Made by a program: the position numbers and the translations under genes. This document shows positions 10,637 through 20,308 of a stretch of DNA of 64,000 nt, piece after piece. Within the stretch, counting starts at the first letter, position 1. Each line of letters begins with the position of its first letter. Below the pieces are notes generated by a model. It made no database searches. It was not told the DNA's origin and saw nothing but the letters and a program-made list of their open reading frames with translations. Origin of the DNA: Prinsepia uniflora (lineage: Eukaryota > Streptophyta > Magnoliopsida > Rosales > Rosaceae); assembly GCA_032719365.1 (NCBI GenBank), contig CM064871.1, positions 31,531,566-31,595,565 on the forward strand, written 5' to 3'.

Positions 10637-13098
10637 CTACTTTGTGGCTGCAAGAACTGCTGGCCCTTCCACCTGATGTAAAATAAATCTCAACACATCA
10701 TTTAGACAAAAATTTGTGGTTAAAAATTGAAATGTTACAACTTCATTTTGCCGACACTGTTGAGAGCAACAGAGACCAAACGGCTAAGGCTCTACAACAG
10801 TTTAGATGTTAAAAATTCATATGACCTTAAACGTTGCACCCCAGATCTCTTCATCAGTCGCAGGTACAGCAGTGATCTTGTTTTTAGGATTCTCATAGCT
10901 TCTCAGTCCTCCAATTGTCGTAGAGTAGAAGCATCCTGTACAAAGCGGGCAACAGCACCATTGTTAGCAAAGAGTAAAGATCCTCATACATATGCATAAC
11001 ATCGTAACTGTATAATTGTTCAAATAAGGGGTGGACGAAAAAGTCAAACATCACCTTGAGGGAATGAAGCAAGTGACTTGCCACAAGCACCCTTAAGCAA
11101 CTCTGCATCATCAGCAAAGGCCACACAACCATCAGCAGTGATTCCCCATGAGAGAGGAACCTTCCCATCTTGGTCCTGCACTCAAAATTACACCAAACCC
11201 AATTTTTGTTGAGAGGTCAATCAAAGCTGCACCTGTGTAGCTTTTACCAAGGCATAATATTCTTAGCGAACCAATTTTTCTGTCCGTTGATCCGGCTTTG
11301 ATTTACTCGATCCTATGACTAGAAAAAAAGAGGCAATAGTAATGCGAAAATCACTGTACGAATATAATTTGGGTGGTTGAGATGAAATGACTTACAGAAG
11401 CTACAAACAAGGATGAGGTGGATTTGTCAAACACTATGAAAGCAAAATTTCCGCTGAGATGGCCAACAACATGGTTTGGTGGGTAAGGTGCCCTGTCACG
11501 AAGTGCCTTGTAGGCCTCAATCACCAAAACCACTTCATTTGCAGATTTGGCGAGTCCATATTGCTGCCTCAGACTTCCCAAGTTGTCAAGTGCTCCCTCA
11601 AACAAGCAGAATATATCATCCTTCACTGCAAATGACCTGCAATTTTACCATTATTTACCATCATGCTTGGATTTCTAGTAATTTAAAAAGCATAGATTCT
11701 ATGGAAATACCCACAAACAAAACCAGTTACAAACTCTTAAGGATGGACACTAAGCCTTATAAAAACAGGAAAGTGATTTTCGTACTCCTTTTTTCTTCAA
11801 ATACACTCCTTACTTTTATTTATTTCTTTCCCTTATATTTTCTTTTGATCTACTTGATTCAATGTCTAGATTCTGTACCATGTGATCAGCCCAGAGAGGA
11901 GCAACAATCTTAACATGGGTATATTCCCTTAACAAGGACTTTAAATCACCAAAGCCACTAATACCGACTCCCGTGAATTGTTCTACACCACCAAAGCTTG
12001 TAGACTACTAGCATAAGATCAACCCACTACAATTTTCCCAACTCTGCCCACAACGCAAAACTGTAATTATCATTCAATTATCTTTGATTGAACTGGTGAT
12101 GGAAGACTTCAAAATTTAAATACATCAACAATAAATCACAGATATACTTTACCAAAAATAATTAAATCATAAATATGCAATGGGAAGTCACCAACTTGTG
12201 TAACTTTATTTTCAATGATGAATCTCACAAATTATATTTTATGAATTTTTTTAATCTTTATTATCTACCCTCTAAATTAACAAAATTAAAAAACAGAGCA
12301 TGGCCATTTAGAGACCTTGATGGCACATCTTGGAAGCATGTCCATCGTTGATTATATCGACACTCAACTAAGAAACTAATCCAGGGCCCACACCACACCT
12401 CCCCCCGCTTACCGCCATCCTCCGCGTCACCTCCTTCCACTGCAATATGAAATGACTAAGGGGACAATAATTCTTTTTCTTCGCTCTGGAAATAATTTGT
12501 TTTTGTTGGCAAGATAATTCGAATATTTATTGATTTGCCATATCAATAGGATTCAGCCACGTGGAAGGGATCTAGTGTGTGGCGGTCCATCCGAAACAAT
12601 CTAGACTAACTAGTCAACAGAAGCTTAATTAAAAGATAACGTCCCGTGGCGGTCATGCGATACCTCCTCCGTTCTCACCTCGATAACGGCCAAGGTTTCT
12701 TGCTAATCCCGATGGAAGGCCTGATTTCAGATCGTCATCAGATCCATAATAAACATGATCATCAAATCATAATCGATCACGCTCTCATCAATCACGAAAA
12801 ATAAAAGTAATTGTTTCTTTATTATGGAACTTTTTAGTCTTGCTCGGTTTAATAAATTCCAAGAGTAAAACGACGTCGCAGCGCGTTTGTCTTACCTCGG
12901 CTGTAAGGCGGACTCGTTGCTGTGGCTGTACGCCAGCTGAGCGTGATCCCCAACCTGTATAGACACGGCGTTGGCATTTGTCTGCACGAAGCGGTTGATG
13001 AGCGCCGTTGCAGTCATCTTCGGGGATGGAGTTCGGCTACCTGCGGCCACCAGCTCGTCCGGCGGCGATACGATTGCGCTGCTGAATACTCCCAACAT
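10637..13098 (-). CDS. AILP1: AILP1-like protein with YGL and LRDR motifs (DUF3700)
   Basis: Five exons, all with GT-AG introns: 13098-12896, 11636-11396, 11175-11055, 10935-10826 and 10672-10637, joining to 711 nt and 236 residues. This is close to the length I recall for Arabidopsis AILP1. The start is the ATG giving MLGVFSSAIVSPP, the family N terminus; an in-frame ATG eight codons upstream (13122) is less likely. YGL lies at residues 94-96 and LRDR at 113-116. Other family blocks are FCLFEGALDNLGSLRQQYGL, GHLSGNFAFIVFDK, WGITADG and IWGATFKVEG. The fold is the class II glutamine amidotransferase type, but residue 2 is Leu, not the catalytic Cys, so glutaminase activity is not expected. 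Relatives (aluminium-, auxin- and dormancy-responsive TSJT1/Wali7 proteins) are stress-regulated with no firmly known chemistry. The frame is intact, so the gene is probably functional. Confidence 0.96.
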
Positions 13099-13204
13099 AT
13101 TAAATTCACGCAAGTGAATCAACTCTCTATGTTTTTGGATACGGATTTGGGAGCTTGGGACATGGGATCGTTTGCATCGGAGGATGGGGGTTTGTCTTAT
13201 AGAA
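13099..13204 (-). promoter_or_regulatory. Core promoter and 5' leader of AILP1-like gene
   Basis: On the minus strand CTATAAGAC includes TATAAG at 13201-13196, about 98 nt upstream of the ATG at 13098. This gives a 5' leader of roughly 65-70 nt if transcription starts about 30 nt downstream. A G-box core (CACGTG) lies further upstream near 13512-13517; its use is unknown. Confidence 0.6.
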
Positions 13205-13979
13205 GGGGGATGTGGGTATTATCGTCATTTTAATACAGATGCTTTGTGACTTCTGAACTTTGCTGTGGAATTTTCAAATTTCGTTGTTATTTTTTCTCTT
13301 TTTAAAAATGAATAATCCAATGAGGGACGAGGAAGCATGTGGAACGCGGGACCCACCGGTGGCGATGATTCCCGGGCCTGAGGGACGTGTGGGACCCTAG
13401 GACGGGCCCGCTTGATGACTACATGTCCAGCCACGATCAGTGAGTGAGATGGGAGGCTATCCCCTACGGAAGCGTCTGGGTGTTCCTAGATTCGGGCCCT
13501 TCAACTTTATGCCACGTGCGAGAACAATTAGATTGGGCGTCGGTGATTTGTCGGGAGGTTTACAATGATTCATTAAAAAAATGAGAAATATTATCAGAGG
13601 AAAATAAAATACAAAGATTAAAAAAAAAAAAGAGTAAGACATATTTTAAGTCCAAATACAAAAAATACTCAGAATAACACAACACAAAAAACTCTTAAAT
13701 AAAAGCACAGTAGTCAAGAGTAAACCACAACATCATCACCAACTCGGTAAGACCACAACCATCATAATAGAGAATCTTGTAACCAGATAAACTAAAACTC
13801 CAAATAGAAAATAGAGGTGAGCTAGTCATTCTGGCAAATTGCGCTCCTATAATCCAATCATATAGTGCATTTTACACTTTAGACACTATCCAACATCAAA
13901 TTGTGCAAATCATAGAAGAAAGCACACTTTGAGTCAAAGGGTGAAGGAAGGTAGTTGAGTACCAACAAAGAAGAGCCGT
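13205..13979. other. Intergenic, upstream of AILP1-like gene
   Basis: No coding frame worth calling. GC-rich from about 13330 to 13530, with the palindrome CCACCGGTGG near 13352, then AT-rich with an adenine run near 13619-13632. Probably distal promoter and spacer. Confidence 0.5.
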
Positions 13980-14617
13980 TGTTGGTGTAGATTGGGGGAC
14001 ATCATCACAAAGGGAAGATGAGAAAAAATGAGAAGTATGAGGTGGAGGTTGTTTAATCCGGAAATGACCAACTCAATGAGACCCGCTGGGGGATCTAGGA
14101 CCAGCCGTGTGGTGTCTTGGGCCCGCTTGTGGCGTTGCTGCTCGGCAGGGATCCTGCAAAGTATTGACACCGGTGTGGTGTCGGCCGAAGAGGCTCCGAT
14201 GCCTGAGTTAGTATCCGAGTGCCGAAAGGCAGGTAAATACAGTGTTCTGGATCGGGTCTAAGAGGCTTACCTTTGTGAAGGATTTCGAGGTATTTATAGT
14301 AGTCATAATTGCGGTAGGCGAGCTACTGTTGCAGGAGCAGTTTGTGCTTTGTGACTGAGAGTTGCCTGATAAGCCCTGGACATCCGGAAGAGGCGCCAGT
14401 TGGAGTCCCAACCTGCCTCCGTCAGGGAGTTGGTATAGCAGAGTTGGTTAGGTGACTGACGCAGCCAGCTGGCGTCTGTACCATGTCAGGTGCCGAACGA
14501 CAGGCCTGCAGGTCCGTGCCGATCGGCGGGTGTGGGGTGCCGATCGGATAATCGGTGGGTGTCCTTCCTGTCCTTGCGGACCCTGTGCTTAGGTGGTCGG
14601 TGGATATGGTATCAACA
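13980..14617 (+). repeat. LTR-like block TGTTG...CAACA
   Basis: A GC-rich island in AT-rich DNA that starts TGTTGGTGTAGATTGGGGG and ends GATATGGTATCAACA, so the ends have the TG...CA form with 5 bp inverted repeats. It contains GTATTTATAG near 14291, like an LTR TATA region. No matching 5 bp target duplication is seen (GCCGT against GAGGT), and there is no second copy or coding region, so solo-LTR status is only likely. Confidence 0.45.
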
Positions 14618-16843
14618 GAGGTTAAGACATCTTGTTTGTGAATTGGGAAAAAGAGAGGATGAGAAGATGTAAACTTAGGGTTTCAAAACTAGGCAAAAAA
14701 AAGGAAAGAATGAAAGCTGAGAAAATAAAAAAAGAGATGAGACATTTTAGTGATTTGTTGCAAAGTTACTGCAATTGTATGTTCTTGCATGTAATCGGGA
14801 AGTTTTGCTTCGGTTTCCTTTTTTCCTCATGTTTCTAAACAACATGTCTTTTCCCGTAATTATTGTTAGGAACATCGTTAGATGTTTTGTAGACCCCACT
14901 TATTTTGGCCAAGTAAATATGTTTGTTTTTTTTATAAAATTTGAGGTTTTTGTTCCAATTTTTCTTTATATTAAAAAATTAAAATGTAACTTATCAAAAT
15001 AGTGATAGTAATTAAAAAATAACGATAACGACTTATATAAGTAGTATAAAAGGCCATAAATAAATTTCTGTAAGAAGGTAGCATCCCAGTGGTTTAGAGC
15101 CTAAGCCAATTCTTGGTACTTATCTTTGGCGTTAATCATATGAAGAACTATCAAAACTGAATTTGGTCTTCAATATACGCGACGCCCTTATTGAATTCAA
15201 CAAATGGGAATAACTTTGCAAGTCTACATTCCTGTGTTAGGGCTGGCTTTTATATATATGCTTGCCACAAAGTTAGCAATATCAAATGTATGACTTAAAA
15301 GTACTTTCAATTATGATTAAAAAGTGATAAAACTACGAAAAATACTTTCATCATTTTTAAGGGGGTGATACATGACCTTTTGGTTCATTACCGAATTTTT
15401 CGTGTGCAAATGTAATTATTGAAATCGTTAATTTTTTAAAATATTATGTAAATTTTATTTTTATTTTTCTAAAAATCATCAAAATTAGAAATTATTTGGT
15501 ACATATTTGTGTGTAATAAATAGTCGATAATTTTGATAACAATTAAGATATGCTTATAATAAATCGTTAATTTAATTAATATATATATAGATGATTCACA
15601 AATTTATTGTATTAGATATTTTTTTGTATAAATGATTTTTTTTATGAACCGTAAAAAATCTTTATACAATTTTATAAATAATCAACGATTTTATTTATTC
15701 ATTATTCAATGAGGAGGAAATAAGTGCATATATATATATATATGAAGATAAATTGAAAAATATATAGGCGGGTCTTGCTTCTAACATCCAAAACCCAAAA
15801 ACCATGGGTGGCCCGTGGTACAGGTTCACATTTCTGTTGGCAAGTTAAAATAATCAAATAGATCAACGGTGATGAGCTGCCAGGTGGAATTGTGATTTGT
15901 GGGGTATTCTATACTAATTACTAAGCATATAAACCTACCCAACAAAACTTATTTTATAACTGATGGGACTAGGACACCCACCAGTGTTCACATTATTCGG
16001 GTTAAAATTATAATCTTTTGGGGTAATTAAAGTGTGAAATACTTTTACTATTCAACTGCTTTTCTCTTCCAGTCTAATCAATATCTGCATATTAGAAAAT
16101 GTTAAGAGAATAATATATCATTATCCTACATTTCTTATATATGAGGAAATATATTGACCAAGTCATATAAATTAATATGAGAATATTGACGCAGATAAAA
16201 TTATATTAATAGTTAATAAATTTATATCATTAAAATCACGTAAAATTAAAAAACAAGTCTATAAAGTCTAAATCTATTAAAACTCTAATAATATTTATAA
16301 CCCTACACAAATTGTTTCTACTAAAAAAATAGTCGTCGTTGTTAAACCTATCACATCTAGTCTTGAAGAACTTGTAGAGTATGACAAATTTAAGGAAAAC
16401 TTGATCTCCAATGATTCAATTATGCATAAAAATGAATAAAGGACATAATGTTCTAATCTAATTACCATGACCAAATGTTGATGTTCAATGATCAGGACTT
16501 CAACCTTCAAGGATCCTTGCACTGGTTTGCTATTGGTTTGCCTCAGATGTTAATCTGATTGTTTGCTTCTTTTCTGATTTGCAGGGGAAGGGTCGAAGAC
16601 CACTGATTTCAGGTATTGCTCTTCTTCCCTAAACCTCCTAACTGAACATAGAGATTAGCTCTATTGGTTTTAGGATAAAAGAGTGATTGTAAGACAAAGT
16701 GAATTGATATGACTGGATTGGTTTGATTATTTGAAGTATGAAATTGTGATTTCAAATGATATACATGAACTGTTTGAAAAAATGCATGCAGAAAACTTTC
16801 TTTGATTTCTTTGTAGATATGACTACTGATTTCTCATCATGAT
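14618..16843. other. AT-rich intergenic DNA
   Basis: Very AT-rich, with poly-A/T runs and an (AT)n tract near 15728-15742. No gene is recognised. A 43-codon plus-strand frame around 16286-16437 without a Met reads protein-like (KPITSSLEELVEYDKFKENL) but matches nothing I know. Short sequences with splice-like ends near 16583-16614 are not supported further. Confidence 0.5.
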
Positions 16844-16974
16844 TGTTGTAGTATATTTCCAATACATATCACACGATTCTTGTACTCTCACTACCCTCAC
16901 AGCTCACACACACACACCTCACACCCCTCTAAAACGGTTACACACAAAGTGTATGACACTATGATGTCATCACT

Positions 16975-19858
16975 TGTAACGACCCGTCCCGAGTATCGGG
17001 ATTTAATATTATTTAAATATGATTTAGAATGACTAATCTGGGATTAGTTGAGTGATTTCGGACAAATTGTGCAAAATGACCGTTTTGCCCCTAGGCGTGG
17101 GCAAAACGCTGACTTTTAATTCGGATGGTCAAACAGACTTTAACCGATGACCGTGACGTAGTTTGGGACGTCACGAGTTCATAGACAGGTGGCACGTTCG
17201 ATTCCGATGTTCGTGGTGAAAGTTATGATGTACGGAAGTTCAAGGGCATTTTCGTAATTTGAACAAAATAAGGAGAAATGTTGACTTTTTGATCGGGAGG
17301 TCCGATGGCCGAGGACCGAGGACCGTTAGGAAGGTCTCGATACCCTGAATCCGTAAACAGGCGGCACGCATCAATCGGAGTCCGAATGACCGAGTTACGG
17401 GTTTGGATGCGGGAAGGGGCATTTTGGTAATTTTCTGCACAGGAGCAGAATGATAATTTCACATGGGCACTGTTTGATCGAGCAGCCGTGATATTGGACG
17501 TTTTGTGCGATCTGTCCCATGGATTGTTTAACAATTGATGACTGTTTGGGGCAGCTTTGGGTTGTTGTTGCACATGTAATTGTGCTGGCAACTGATTGCA
17601 CACACATGGGCACTGTTTTTCTATTGTTTTCGGGTCAGTGCAAGGGACTTTACACAGAGGATTGAGGAATGATTTGGGGTACTTTAAACGGCTGAATTGG
17701 ATTAAAAAAATTGTGAGTGAGTCGTGAGGATTCATTCTGGGCAAGTGAGGACTGTCGAATTGGAGAGAAAACAGAGATTGGAGAAATCTGGAAAAGTTGG
17801 GGGAAAATCAGAATTTAAAATGTGTGGCGTTTTGGATGAAACCAAGGGCTGTAATACTCTTCTGGGTTCATTACGAACTCAACCGTATCGATTGGCAAGG
17901 GTATCGATCACGGTTTGGCCATGAACGCAGGTTCGAGTTTCTGGGAAATTTGGAGCTTGAGGGCGACCATCTACGGGTAAGAATTCCTGAAATTAGCTAC
18001 GGATTAATGATTGGTTAGGTCATACGAAGCTTCTGTATCTTTTAATTTGAAAACCAGGATGATTTGTGTGAGTTTCGAATGTTATGACCGTGAGTTTGAA
18101 TTCGAGAGAATTGTTGGATTAAGGATTTATGGGTGTAATTAAGTTTACAGAACCATAATTAGACACAAGACGATCCTTTTGGCTGATTGAATTAATAAAA
18201 TTAAGTGGGAATTGACAGGTTTCTGGCCGGGTCAGATCGCGGGTAATCAGACCCGTTTACCAGTCATACGGGTTGGAACGATGACTGTTCACAGTCACTG
18301 TAGCAGCGCGTGGCTTTCACGCGCAGCCACTCACGGCGGCGCGTGACGGCACATGGGCACGAATCTCTAGGTGAGGTCAACATTACTTTTGTCCTATTCA
18401 ATGTAACGAACATTTTAGCGTTGGTTTCGTGTCGATCGAACCCCGTTTCGATATTGTTCGGGATCTCCGAAGGTTTTAAATCGAGTTTTAAAATAGTTAA
18501 AATTCGAGAAAATTACGGGACTTGAATAGGATGTTATTGAAGAGATTAGTAACCCTCTTATGTGATTTGGACAGGATTGGGAGTCCCGGTGATAGTGGTG
18601 TGGCCCGAGAAGGCCTATGACACGCGTATCGAGGCGCTCGGTTAAATGGTCTGTGAGTGGACATTGGTTTTATAAATTCGATGCATGCATAACTGTTTCA
18701 TGATTGTTATAATTGCTTTTATATGCTTTGATTTGGATATCAGTGAATTTTTGTGATTTTACGCATTTCGAGGCGATTTACGGGTTGCGCGTAAATCGAG
18801 ATTTTTCGGATTTGCACTGATTTCCATAATTGTGGTTCGGATATGATTTTATGAAACAGTTACGGATTTGATAAATTGAATTCGGGCCAGGGGCCCAATT
18901 GATTTAAGAAATCGGGCCAGGGGCCCAGTTGATTTGAGAAATCGGGTCAGGGGCCCAGTTGACTTATGAAATCGGGCCAGGGGCCCAGTTGATTTATATA
19001 TGTGATTTCGGGTCGGGGACCCTAAAATGGAATTGAATAAATGATTTCGGATTTGATAATCAACTATTTGGACTTATGACGGTTTTATGAAAATTCGGGG
19101 CAGGGCCCTTGTGATATTTTGGAAATGATTAATAAAATGTGTTCCATAAAACCACCTCGATTTGAGGATATATATATTGGTCTCCTCCAAGTGTCGGGGA
19201 CACTGGAGGAGTCACGGTGCATTGTCTGCGAGGGGTCATTGTACGGAGCAGCCGGATCGTATAGTGATCCAGGAGCAGGATTGCTATCATTAGACGTCAA
19301 GAACGTCAGACATCGGGGATGTTAGAGATATGGACTCGGTGAGACCCCGGGCAGCACACGTTGCTTAATACCGTGAGATATGACGTCGGGGACGTCAAGC
19401 ATCAGGGATGCTAGGCATCGGGGATGCCGGAGATGGAAAAATAATAAATGTATATTACTAGATTTATGAAATAACTCTTGGATTGATTTTTGGAATTTGA
19501 AACTATGCTTTGGTTTCCGGGCTAAGGCCCTAATGGTTATTTCTAAATAAATATGTGAAAATTTGTTTTTGGTGCATGCATATGCTTTTACTGGGGGGCA
19601 TAAATGTCTTATAAATGTTTTAAACGGACTTGTTTATTTTCGTCCACTCACAGCTTTTTTTTTAATGCCCTTTAGGTTGATTACGTATGCGACTGCAGCA
19701 GAGACTGTGACATCGCACACCTCCACCATCGATTCTTGTGCACTCTAGAAGCCCGTTTGGGCAATGCCAAAAGGTTATCCCTTGTCTGACACCTCTGGTC
19801 AGACGGGAGCATGACACATTCCACGGTAATCCCCGGGGGATTGGGATGGGTCGTGTCA
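16975..19858 (+). repeat. 5' LTR of element C (type 1), 2884 bp
   Basis: Starts TGTAACGACCCGTCCC and ends GGGATGGGTCGTGTCA. Visible parts in order: paired TGACGT/ACGTCA elements at 17154-17173; GCGCGTG (18306-18312) paired with CACGCGC (18318-18324); CTGTGAGTGGAC near 18650; the 30 bp hairpin array 18884-19022; GTCCACTCACAG near 19642; then the conserved terminal block. Confidence 0.9.
18884..19022 (+). repeat. Regular 30 bp hairpin array in LTR of C
   Basis: Four units at exactly 30 bp spacing (18884, 18914, 18944, 18974) each hold GGGCC-AGG-GGCCC; the third has GGGTC, still pairable through a G-U wobble. A fifth at 19010-19022 reads GGGTC-GGG-GACCC, where both stem arms changed together. 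The same array is in the other LTR of C near 33583-33721. Confidence 0.92.
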
Positions 19859-19860
19859 AG

Positions 19861-19873
19861 TGGTATCAGAGCA
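19861..19873 (+). other. Primer binding site of element C
   Basis: TGGTATCAGAGCA two bases after the LTR end, matching the initiator methionine tRNA 3' end. It is the plus-strand equivalent of the sites at 5437, 26645 and 63026. Confidence 0.93.
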
Positions 19874-20308
19874 GGTTTTGTTCTTTTGTGCGCGAAGGTC
19901 GAGGGTGTGATGTCTCTTTGGGCTGCAGTTCCGTTGTCAATCTGATTGATAGTTTTGGGTTTGTGTAGTGGATAAAGTGTGTTTGGCCCGATACGCCGTG
20001 CATTAATGCGATTCAACCCAAGTGGGGTTGTTTGTGATTAACTGGTAGTGTGGGACCGTCGGTTCGGTCATGTGATGATGGATTGTTGTGCCACTGGGCA
20101 CAGCTGGGTTAAGGGAACCCCATTTGAATAATGATATGAAAATGCGAAACTCAGTTGAGTAATGGTCTAAAATGTGGACCCTGGTGGTGGTGGCTAGGGT
20201 AAGAGATGTTGGTGCATCGGAGTTAGCCGATGACCTTCGTGGTGGAACCCACGATGGAACCCACGATGAGTTGGCGATTGGATTGGATTGGACGTCTATA
20301 TGATGTCA
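19874..20308 (+). other. Internal region of C, left part (non-coding)
   Basis: Leader side of element C. No coding frame is recognised. It is homologous in reverse to the primer-site side of the internal region of D. It ends with TGTCA (20304-20308), the target site duplicated by insertion of D. Confidence 0.8.

Noticed and set aside
13980..14617. A confirmed solo LTR
   Set aside because: Ends look right but the flanking 5 bp do not match, so it is listed only as LTR-like.
15078..15110. tRNA-like string with AGTGGTTTAGAGC, a possible SINE head
   Set aside because: No B-box, no clover-leaf partner and no A-rich tail with flanking duplication could be found.
16286..16437. Protein-like plus-strand frame of 43 codons
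   Set aside because: No start codon, no recognisable family, and no continuing exon nearby; kept only as a remark on the intergenic region.
18884..19022. CRISPR-like regular repeats
   Set aside because: The spacing is regular but the units are degenerate with no unique spacers, and this is plant LTR DNA.
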